Program-made: the position numbers and the translations under genes | The notes under the pieces: generated by a model | What the model saw: the letters and a program-made list of their open reading frames with translations, nothing else | Databases searched by the model: none | Told to the model about the DNA's origin: nothing | NCBI GenBank assembly: GCA_035539215.1 | Contig: DATLIX010000091.1 | Location: 1 to 64,000, forward strand | Length of the DNA stretch: 64,000 nucleotides | From: Dongia_B sp035539215 | Lineage (GTDB): Bacteria; Pseudomonadota; Alphaproteobacteria; Dongiales; Dongiaceae | Reading direction: 5' to 3' | Shown: positions 17,530 through 24,398 of the stretch, in pieces | How the letters are laid out: the number at the start of each line of letters is the position of its first letter | How positions within the stretch are numbered: the stretch's first letter is position 1

Positions 17530-19023
17530 TCACAGGGGACTGATATAGCCGGTCCACATCAGCCAGCCGGCGAGTGCGGCCAGCAGCAGCATCGCGATCG
17601 CGAGCAGCGCCTCGAATGTCGAGAAGAGGCGGCCCTGGTGTTCGCGGCGGGCACGGATATAGACGAGGATTCCGGGTGCAAAGAGAACTGTGCACATCAG
17701 CAGATAGCTGAGGCCGGCCGCGTAAACGAGCCAGAGGCCGTAAAGCGTCGCAATTGCTCCCACCGCCATATCCCGCATCCGCTGCGAGCCACTACCCTCA
17801 TAGGTCTCGCCGGTCAGGGTCAGCTTCAGCGCATAGGCGCCGGACAGTACATAAGGCGGCAGAATGGCGACTGAAGCGATGTAATAGAAGAAGTTGTAGG
17901 CGTTCTGCGAATAGAAGGTGAGCAGCAGGAACACCTGGATCAGGCCATTGGTCACCCAGAGCGAATTTACCGGCGCGCCATTGGCGTTCTCGGCAGCAAA
18001 CCATTTCGGAAACGTCCCATCCTTGGCGCAGGCGTAGGGGATCTCTGCGCTCAGGAGCGTCCATGAGAGGAAGGCACCGCCAACGGAGACGATCAAGCCG
18101 AGGCTGATGAGTCCGGCACCCCAGTCACCCACGACGGATTGGAGCACGCCGGCCATCGACGGAACCTTGAGGCCGGCGAGTTCCGCCTGGCTCATCAGGC
18201 CGCGCGAGAGAATGGAGACCAGCAGATAGATGGCAAGAGCGCCGATGAAACCGATAATCGTTGCCCGTCCCACATCTGCGCGATTGGCCGCGCGCGCCGA
18301 ATAGACGCTGGCCCCCTCGATGCCGATAAAGACCCATAAGGTAACAAGCATGGTGCTGCGCACCTGAGCCGCGACCGAGCCGAGCGTCATCTCGCCGGCG
18401 CCCGCCGCCGCTGCGCCGCTGTTCTGGCCCCAGAAATCCAGATTGAACTTGTCCCAATGGAAGGCCACCAGGGCGATCAGCAGGAAGGCGATGATCGGCA
18501 CCAATTTGGCGACCGTCGTCACCACATTGACAAAAGCCGCCCCCTTGATGCCGTTCAGCACCAGGATATGGATCAGCCAAAGGCAGATCGAGGCACCGAT
18601 AATCGACGCCAGATTGTTGCCGCCGCCAAAGACCGGGAGGAAATAAGACAGAGCGGAAAAAATCGCCACCGCATAGGCGACATTGCCGAGGAAGGCGCTG
18701 ATCCAGTAGCCCCAGGCGCTGTTGAAGCCGACAAATTCGCCAAATCCCGCTTTGGCATAAGCGTAAGGCCCTGTATTGAGCGCAGGCTTGCGCATCGCCA
18801 GGCCTTGATAGACAAAGGCCAGCATCAGCATGCCCACACCGCTGATGAGCCAGCCAATCAGGATGGCGCCGGGTGATGCCTGTCGCGACATGTCGCTCGG
18901 CAGATTGAAAACGCCGCCACCGATCATCGATCCGACGACCAGCGCGATCAGCGGCAGCAAGGCCAGCTTGCCGGAGCTTTGCCGCGCGCTCGGTTCGGAA
19001 ACATAAGCAACAGATGTCATCAC
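17530..19023 (-). CDS. arcD: Arginine/ornithine antiporter
   Basis: A 497-residue APC-superfamily transporter with about 12-13 membrane spans, importing arginine in exchange for ornithine. The first span carries the APC signature GSMIGGGVFNLPSDMSRQA near residue 32. GPYAYAKAGFGEFVGFNSAWGYW, typical of basic amino-acid antiporters, follows at about residues 83-105. The ATG at 19023 has GGAGG 5 nt upstream. As the first gene of arcDABC it receives the FNR-type box at 19101-19114. No argR-like operator was recognised. Confidence 0.94.
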   Translation of the reverse strand: MMTSVAYVSEPSARQSSGKLALLPLIALVVGSMIGGGVFNLPSDMSRQASPGAILIGWLISGVGMLMLAFVYQGLAMRKPALNTGPYAYAKAGFGEFVGFNSAWGYWISAFLGNVAYAVAIFSALSYFLPVFGGGNNLASIIGASICLWLIHILVLNGIKGAAFVNVVTTVAKLVPIIAFLLIALVAFHWDKFNLDFWGQNSGAAAAGAGEMTLGSVAAQVRSTMLVTLWVFIGIEGASVYSARAANRADVGRATIIGFIGALAIYLLVSILSRGLMSQAELAGLKVPSMAGVLQSVVGDWGAGLISLGLIVSVGGAFLSWTLLSAEIPYACAKDGTFPKWFAAENANGAPVNSLWVTNGLIQVFLLLTFYSQNAYNFFYYIASVAILPPYVLSGAYALKLTLTGETYEGSGSQRMRDMAVGAIATLYGLWLVYAAGLSYLLMCTVLFAPGILVYIRARREHQGRLFSTFEALLAIAMLLLAALAGWLMWTGYISPL

Positions 19024-19100
19024 AGCCTCCCCCGCTCGGCGGGGCCGAGACGATTACTTTCGAATGGGTTAAAAGCTAGGCCGCTCTGACAGCGGTCACT

Positions 19101-19114
19101 TTGACCCAAATCAA
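19101..19114 (-). promoter_or_regulatory. FNR/Anr-type box upstream of arcDABC
   Basis: TTGACCCAAATCAA fits TTGAT-N4-ATCAA with one change. The centre is 84 bp upstream of the arcD ATG; activation at -41.5 would start transcription near 19066. Anr control of arcDABC is well established in Pseudomonas, which supports the assignment. Confidence 0.82.
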
Positions 19115-19204
19115 GCCTTGCGGGCTTTTCTGATCCGGGGGTTGCCCTGAAGAGAACTTCATGGAACTGTCACCGGGCTTCGGCGCGTCGATTCCTGTTG
19201 CCGG

Positions 19205-19218
19205 CTGATTTAAATCAA
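19205..19218 (+). promoter_or_regulatory. FNR/Anr-type box upstream of a small membrane protein
   Basis: CTGATTTAAATCAA differs from TTGAT-N4-ATCAA at one base. Its centre is 75 bp before the ATG at 19287; a TATGAC element at 19246-19251 sits where the -10 box of a class II FNR promoter would be expected. It lies about 100 bp from the arcD box, so the divergent gap carries two sites. Confidence 0.7.
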
Positions 19219-19286
19219 TGCCGGTCGTGCGTTTCGGCCAAAGACTATGACAATTATGTTAGAGGGCGGGGAACCGGAGTATTTCA

Positions 19287-19502
19287 ATGCTGAGCCTGAT
19301 TGTTCGTATTCTCCTGCTGCTCGGTGGCGCCATCGCCGGCTGGTTCTTCGAGAAGGACGCGCCCAATTTTGGCGTCATTCAGATGGCCATCGCGGTTCTG
19401 CTGCTCGTCTTTTTCATTTTCGTCATCGCCTTCTGGCCTGGCCATTGGGCGCGCAAGCTGGGCGCCCGCCATCCACCGAAGCAGGATCATCTCAGCCGAT
19501 AG
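19287..19502 (+). CDS. Small two-span membrane protein, FNR-box gene
   Basis: A 71-residue protein with two hydrophobic segments (about residues 3-20, LIVRILLLLGGAIAGWFF, and 29-50, VIQMAIAVLLLVFFIFVI) and a basic C-terminal tail (HWARKLGARH). I do not recognise a family. The ATG at 19287 lies behind GGGGAACCGGAGT. It is divergent from arcD with its own FNR-type box, so it is probably made under oxygen limitation. The function is unknown; it could assist a membrane complex. Confidence 0.65.
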   Translation: MLSLIVRILLLLGGAIAGWFFEKDAPNFGVIQMAIAVLLLVFFIFVIAFWPGHWARKLGARHPPKQDHLSR

Positions 19503-19684
19503 GGCCACGGGCAGGCGTAAGCGACGGCATCCTTATATATCTGCATATCCTCGGACACGCGATCTCTCCGGCACGCCTCTGAATCATTGGCGGTGATACG
19601 GGAACGGCTGGCTGCGTCCTCGGGTTTCTGTCGATGGCCATTACCGGTAACCGTCGCATTTCGACAGACTCACGAAGGCTTGAT

Positions 19685-20722
19685 ATGCCGCCCAAGACCT
19701 CAAAGGCCGCTATCTATGCCGCGCTCGCGGGCAATCTTGCCATTGCCGCAACCAAATTCGCCGCCGCCTTCTGGAGCGGCAGCGGCGCCATGCTTGGCGA
19801 GGCGATTCATTCGACGGTGGATACCGGCAATCAAATTCTCCTGCTCTACGGCTTACGGCGCGCTGCCCGCCCGCCCGATAAGCGGCACCCCTTCGGCTAT
19901 GGCATGGAGTTCTATTTCTGGGCCTTCATCGTCGCGATCCTGATTTTCGCTTTTGGCGGCGCGCTGACGATCTACGAAGGCATTGTACGCCTGAGCCGCC
20001 CGTCCGAACTGGTCGATCCCTGGCTGAATTTTGTGGTTTTCGGCTTTGCCTTCATTTTCGAGTTCCTGCCCTTCCTGGCCGCCTGGCGCCAATTCAGCAA
20101 AACCGAGGGGGCCTCATCGCCGATCACGGCGCTGTTCCGCAGCAAGGACCCCGGCATCTTCGCTGTCCTGATGGAAGACGGCGCAGCGGTGATCGGGCTG
20201 GTTATCGCTGCCGCGGGCCTGGGCCTGACATTGCTCACGCGGACGCCGATCTACGATGCCGGAGCCTCGATCGTCATCGGCTGCCTCCTCATCGGCGCCG
20301 CCATTATTCTCGCGGGCGAGACCCGCAGCCTCCTGATTGGCGAAAGTGCGTCGCCGCGGACGTTGCGGCGCATCAGGCGTATTCTGTCGCAAGACGAACG
20401 CGTTCAAGGCATCGGCGATCTCCTCACCATGCATTTCGGGCCCGAGGATGTGCTCCTCGCCCTCTCTGTCGATTTCCAGGATAATTTATCGGTTGCCGAG
20501 GTCGAGGGTGCTATCGAAGAAATCACCGCCGACCTCAAGCGCAAGATCCCACGGCTCCAGCGGATCTTCCTGCGACCGATACCCCAGGGTTTCAAACGGA
20601 GCGCTGCCGAATCGCTCAGCCGCGAGCCGACCGATGCGGACAGGCGCGATGAAACCGACATGCCAGCCGAAGAAGGTGACGGTGCGGCATATGACCGGCC
20701 GGCTGAACACGACCGCCATTGA
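19685..20722 (+). CDS. Cation diffusion facilitator family transporter
   Basis: A 345-residue inner-membrane divalent-cation/proton antiporter of the CDF family. The first metal site is HSTVDTGNQ near residue 43 and the TM5 site VLMEDGAAVIGL near 164. About six spans are followed by a cytosolic C-terminal domain (ERVQGIGDLLTMHFGPEDVLLALSVDFQ) and a charged 40-residue tail. The start at 19685 has GAAGG 6 nt upstream. It belongs to the subgroup with HPFGYGMEFYFWAF after TM2. The metal (Zn, Fe or Mn) cannot be fixed. It is not obviously part of an operon. Confidence 0.85.
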   Translation: MPPKTSKAAIYAALAGNLAIAATKFAAAFWSGSGAMLGEAIHSTVDTGNQILLLYGLRRAARPPDKRHPFGYGMEFYFWAFIVAILIFAFGGALTIYEGIVRLSRPSELVDPWLNFVVFGFAFIFEFLPFLAAWRQFSKTEGASSPITALFRSKDPGIFAVLMEDGAAVIGLVIAAAGLGLTLLTRTPIYDAGASIVIGCLLIGAAIILAGETRSLLIGESASPRTLRRIRRILSQDERVQGIGDLLTMHFGPEDVLLALSVDFQDNLSVAEVEGAIEEITADLKRKIPRLQRIFLRPIPQGFKRSAAESLSREPTDADRRDETDMPAEEGDGAAYDRPAEHDRH

Positions 20723-20796
20723 ATGACCCGCCGGCTTGGAACAACCGGGACGTGCTTTGCATTAGTGCTTGCGGCCTGTCCAAAAGGAACGATGCA

Positions 20797-20952
20797 ATGA
20801 TCCGAACGATTCTTCTTATTATTATCATTATTTTGTTAATTGGGGCCCTGCCGGCTTGGCCTTACAGCACCGGCTGGGGCTACTATCCGAGCGGCGGCCT
20901 GGGAGGTCTGCTGGTCATCCTCATCGTGCTCGCCGTTCTCGGCATCATTTGA
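20797..20952 (+). CDS. DUF3309 small membrane protein
   Basis: A 51-residue protein with an N-terminal hydrophobic helix (IRTILLIIIIILLIGALP), the DUF3309 signature PAWPYSTGWGYYPSGGLG and a second hydrophobic helix ending at LGII. These peptides are frequent in proteobacteria and of unknown role. The ATG at 20797 follows AAGGA. A GGAAC at 20738-20742 has no proper GTT partner, so no EcfG promoter is claimed. Confidence 0.85.
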   Translation: MIRTILLIIIIILLIGALPAWPYSTGWGYYPSGGLGGLLVILIVLAVLGII

Positions 20953-21159
20953 TACAGGCCGCCACTGCCGGTGCCAATCGCGACACCGGCAGTGGCGGAA
21001 ACTCGAGCGCTTCACCCTGCTCTATCGCAGGGAGCAAATGATTTGCCCGATCATCAGGAATGGCCCGGAGGGAACATTCGGCGGCATCCAGCCATTGTCT
21101 CCGCATAATCGCACCCCATGACAGGGCTACCCGGAATGAAGCCCAGCGAGGAGGCACAC

Positions 21160-21309
21160 ATGGCAGAGCACGAAAGTCCAAGGCTCAATCCCACCAAGGC
21201 CCGGGCAGGCCTCATCAGTGGTCGCGTCATCACCATTCTGATCGCGTCTTTTATCCTGGCCGTTGTCCTGGTGGGAGGAGCAACCCTCTATTGGACATCC
21301 AGCCACTGA
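21160..21309 (+). CDS. Single-span small membrane protein
   Basis: A 49-residue peptide with a polar N-terminus (about 20 residues) and one membrane span (VITILIASFILAVVLVGGATLYW) ending two residues before the C-terminus. The strong GAGGAGG about 6 nt before the ATG at 21160 supports a real gene. I know no family. It lies 22 bp from the convergent sensor kinase gene. Confidence 0.6.
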   Translation: MAEHESPRLNPTKARAGLISGRVITILIASFILAVVLVGGATLYWTSSH

Positions 21310-21331
21310 CCGCTTTGAGCCATCAGCCTTC

Positions 21332-23077
21332 CTATTCGGCCTGCTTGGCGGCAGCCAGGTCGAGGGCTTTGGCCGGTAATTCCAGCTCGTGCGACCGGAA
21401 GGCGATGCGGATCTCGAAAGGCCGCTGATCGCTGAGCGAGATATGGGCGCGCAATTGCTTGATGAAAGCCGTAATCATCGGCCGATCCTTGGATGTCACA
21501 CCAATCGACAGGGCCGGATCTAGGTTATAGGCGATGATCCGCACATAGCTCGTATCAAGATCGCTCTGTCCTAGAAACAATGCCACCTGTCCTCCATCGC
21601 CCTCGTCACGCGCCAGATAGAGAACGCGTGACACAACTTCCGTGATGAGCAGAACCAGGGAAACCACCCTGTCGGCGGCCAGAGTCGCATTGGCGTCGCT
21701 GGCTGCGAAAGTAAGCTCCGCGCTCTGCCCCGCGCGATTGGAGAAATGATGGCAGAGCTGCGTCAGGATGGGAGCGATCCTGACCTCCTTGAGATTTTCA
21801 TCGTCGTAGAGATGGCGTTGCACGAGCGCCAAGGCGCTGGTGCGCAACTGCAATTCCTCGATCTCCGTGCGAAACGGGCTGGCCCGCGATGTCCTCGCAT
21901 AGAGATTGAGATAGCTGTTGACGATCTGCATGTTGTTTTTGACGCGATGATGCAGCTCACGCAGCATTTCCCGTTTCGCGTCCAATGACTGGAGATGCTG
22001 CAGCTCGTGTTCATCGACGCGCCGTCCCATCTCTTGAATTGACTCGCTCAGGCGGCGAAATTCCCTGGGGGCACGCATCATCTTGCGCAGGGAGACCTGC
22101 TTGGCGCCGATGTAATCGCGAGCCAGCCTGGTCAATCTCTCGGTCCAGCGTGTGATCAGCAGGCGCGCGCCGACGATAACGGTCAGCAAGCCGAAACCGA
22201 AAATCAGCAAGAGAACCGAACATTGGACCACGAGGTCGCGCCAGAGAGGACCGATGACCTCGCTTCGATCCTGCCCCAGAACAACATACAGATCGTACCG
22301 ACCGACCCGGTCGACTGCATAGATGCGCAACGTGCCGTCCCGGCCTTGCGCTTCGAACCGCAGCAAGTCGCCTGCGAGCAAGCCGGTAAGGTCGTTTTGC
22401 GACGGCAGATATCGTGTGGGCTGCAGGTCGTCCTGTATCGTCTCCGCCGCCGACAAGCCGGACTTATCCAATATGGAAAGAGCCTGCCCGGCGGCCATGC
22501 CGTCGACCAGCCCCTGCGGCTGCAGCCAAGCCGTCCGCACCGCGAGCGCCAGAACAGCCTTCAGCCGCCCCGCCTCGTCCAGGACCGGCATACCAAAAAT
22601 GATCGCCGGCTCGCCAGTCCCGCGCGCAATCAAAAAGCCGCTGACAGCCAGGTCCTTGCGCGTCAGGACAGCCTGAAACCACAGGCGATCTTGTATCTGG
22701 ATATCACCCTGTTCCATCCGTGCGCCGCAGATCGGCTTGCCCTTCACGTCGAACAGCATCGCATTGCTGTAGGTCGGGTAAGGGCGAATGGCGCGCGCCA
22801 GCAAAGTCGAGCAGCTCTGCCTTTTATCGGCCATATCCGCCGCCTGGAGCAGCGGATCTTCGTGGCTAAGACTGATTCCCAGTCGCGTCACATCATCAAG
22901 CCGCCCCGCCACATCGGCAGCCGCAAGCGCGACATAGCGGTCGATGGAACTGTAGGCAAATTCCCGTTGCTGGAAAAAATGCCGAACGGCCTCGCTGATG
23001 CCATAGGCGCTGGGTATCACCAGCACGAGGGAGAAGAGGAGTATCAAGCGGCTGCGAACCGTGTCCAACAAGGCCAT
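21332..23077 (-). CDS. HisKA_2-type membrane sensor kinase with eroded ATPase domain
   Basis: A 581-residue sensor. A first membrane span (LILLFSLVLVIPSAYG) is followed by a periplasmic Cache-like sensor of about 240 residues, a second span near 280-300 (VQCSVLLLIFGFGLLTVIVG), and a HisKA_2 phosphoacceptor segment LRELHHRVKNNMQIV near 395. The C-terminal ATPase domain is atypical: the N box reads LLITEVVSRVLYLA, lacking the expected Asn, and no DxGxG box is visible. HisKA_2 kinases are the usual PhyR kinases, and this one lies directly upstream of and divergent from an ecfG gene, so a role in the general stress response is likely. It may act as a non-catalytic partner. The start at 23077 follows GGGGAG. 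Confidence 0.82.
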   Translation of the reverse strand: MALLDTVRSRLILLFSLVLVIPSAYGISEAVRHFFQQREFAYSSIDRYVALAAADVAGRLDDVTRLGISLSHEDPLLQAADMADKRQSCSTLLARAIRPYPTYSNAMLFDVKGKPICGARMEQGDIQIQDRLWFQAVLTRKDLAVSGFLIARGTGEPAIIFGMPVLDEAGRLKAVLALAVRTAWLQPQGLVDGMAAGQALSILDKSGLSAAETIQDDLQPTRYLPSQNDLTGLLAGDLLRFEAQGRDGTLRIYAVDRVGRYDLYVVLGQDRSEVIGPLWRDLVVQCSVLLLIFGFGLLTVIVGARLLITRWTERLTRLARDYIGAKQVSLRKMMRAPREFRRLSESIQEMGRRVDEHELQHLQSLDAKREMLRELHHRVKNNMQIVNSYLNLYARTSRASPFRTEIEELQLRTSALALVQRHLYDDENLKEVRIAPILTQLCHHFSNRAGQSAELTFAASDANATLAADRVVSLVLLITEVVSRVLYLARDEGDGGQVALFLGQSDLDTSYVRIIAYNLDPALSIGVTSKDRPMITAFIKQLRAHISLSDQRPFEIRIAFRSHELELPAKALDLAAAKQAE

Positions 23078-23304
23078 CTCTAACCGCTCCCCTGCCCGGC
23101 CGGACAAATCCCGCTTCGCAATGCCGACCCTTTAATAGGCTTCATCAATCGTCCTAACAAGAATTGGTGACCACTTCGTTTACACATATTGGTGAGCAAG
23201 CCGGTCCGGCGGGAGCCCGCTGCGTTACTTCAGCAGGCGTCATCTGCCGAATGAAACGGACGCGTTGGTGTCCGCCGACAACAACCTCTAAACCATGGAT
23301 ACTC

Positions 23305-23883
23305 ATGCCCACTCAGCCGGAAGCGGAAGAGTTCGATTTTCGAGCAGCACTCCTCGAATCGCTGCCGCATTTGCGCGCCTTTTCCCGCTCGCTTACCCGC
23401 AATCCGGATCTCGCGGACGATCTGGTGCACGAGGCGGTTGCGCGTGCCCTGGCCGCCTCGGAACAGTTCACCCCCGGGACCAATTTTCGGGCCTGGATTT
23501 TCACTATTCTCCGCCACCATTACTATAACGACAGCCGCAAGTGGCACAGCCGCGCCATGCCGCTGGACGGAGAAGCCGAAGCAACGCAGAGCGCCGCGCC
23601 GCCGCAACAGGCCCATATGGAATTCTCCGACTTTCGGCGCGCCTTTTGGCAATTGCCGCCGGATCAGCGGGAGGTCCTGATTCTTGTCGGCGCCAGCGGC
23701 CTTTCCTACGAGCAGGCGGCGGAAGTCTGCGGATGCCGTCTCGGCACGATCAAAAGCCGCGTGTCGCGGGCTCGTACAGAGCTCAAGCGCATCCTCGACG
23801 AGGACAAAGTCATTCTCGGTCGTGCCGAAGCCGATCAGGATGGCACGCAGGAACTGATTGATATCCTGAAAGACATTTCATGA
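23305..23883 (+). CDS. ecfG: EcfG-like general stress sigma factor (copy 1)
   Basis: A 192-residue ECF sigma factor. Region 2 is LPHLRAFSRSLTRNPDLADDLVHEAVARAL followed by FRAWIFTILRHHYYND; region 4 is FWQLPPDQREVLILVGASGLSYEQAAEVCGCRLGTIKSRVSRARTEL. The compact region 2 with DLADDLVHE and the FTPGTNFRAWIFTILR form are typical of EcfG. It should direct RNA polymerase to GGAAC/GTT promoters when freed from NepR. The ATG at 23305 lacks a good Shine-Dalgarno sequence, which may keep translation low; no upstream in-frame start is better. It is divergent from the HisKA_2 kinase. Confidence 0.88.
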   Translation: MPTQPEAEEFDFRAALLESLPHLRAFSRSLTRNPDLADDLVHEAVARALAASEQFTPGTNFRAWIFTILRHHYYNDSRKWHSRAMPLDGEAEATQSAAPPQQAHMEFSDFRRAFWQLPPDQREVLILVGASGLSYEQAAEVCGCRLGTIKSRVSRARTELKRILDEDKVILGRAEADQDGTQELIDILKDIS

Positions 23884-23910
23884 GGGGCGGCGGATGGCGG
23901 CTCGGCCGCG

Positions 23911-24099
23911 TCACCGCTCGCGCTTATGTTCCGGCTTTCCCTTACGCTTGGTTTCGGCCAGGTCTTTCAATTCCCGCTCCGTCATCGACGAAGCCATGGA
24001 CTTGGAAGCTCCGCGCAGTTTGCTCTTGCTGATATCACCGCGTTTGGCGGCCAAAGCGGCTCCGGCCGCCTTTTGTTGGGCTTTCGACTTGGCTGGCAT
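23911..24099 (-). CDS. DUF3008 small basic protein
   Basis: A 62-residue Lys/Ala-rich soluble protein (MPAKSKAQQKAAGAALAAKRG near the N-terminus, LRGASKSMASSMTE in the middle, KRKGKPEHK at the end), matching the DUF3008 pattern. The GGAAGGAG 6 nt before the ATG at 24099 fixes the start. Such proteins occur beside general stress genes in Alphaproteobacteria, but the role is unknown. It is convergent with ecfG copy 1, separated by 27 bp. Confidence 0.75.
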   Translation of the reverse strand: MPAKSKAQQKAAGAALAAKRGDISKSKLRGASKSMASSMTERELKDLAETKRKGKPEHKRER

Positions 24100-24211
24100 A
24101 GCGTGCTCCTTCCCTGTCGCGCTCCTGCATCCGTGCCGGACACAGCTATCCCAGGAAACCGCGAGATGACGGAAAGTTGCGCTGCCGCCGAACCATCGGC
24201 GTTCGGTCCTT

Positions 24212-24254
24212 CCAGGGTTCATCGGCCAGGGTTCATCGGCCAGGGTTCAGCCGG
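24212..24254. repeat. Three tandem 14-bp repeats
   Basis: CCAGGGTTCATCGG occurs at 24212-24225 and 24226-24239, and a third diverged copy spans 24240-24254. The array lies in the 24100-24398 gap between the DUF3008 gene and the Lon-like protease, about 75 bp upstream of an EcfG-type promoter. Confidence 0.8.
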
Positions 24255-24329
24255 CAAGCGGCCTGCTGATCCGGATAAGCCCCACCCTCACACCGACATA
24301 AAAGGTAGGCCCTTTTTAGCGGTCGCACC

Positions 24330-24355
24330 GGAACTGGCGGTATTACAAGGGCGTT
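24330..24355 (+). promoter_or_regulatory. EcfG-type promoter of the Lon-like protease gene
   Basis: GGAAC at 24330-24334, a 17-nt spacer, then CGTT ending at 24355. This is the textbook GGAAC-N16/17-CGTT layout. The expected transcript start near 24364 lies about 35 bp before the ATG at 24399. Confidence 0.75.
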
Positions 24356-24398
24356 CAAATCAGGTTACCCTTTCTTTATCGATCTCTTCGGCAGCAGA

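Noticed and set aside
20738..20742. GGAAC before the DUF3309 gene, and similar GGAAC at 61106 and 61478 before DUF2934 and PRC-barrel genes
   Set aside because: At 17-18 nt downstream the sequence is not GTT, so the -10 half of an EcfG promoter is missing.
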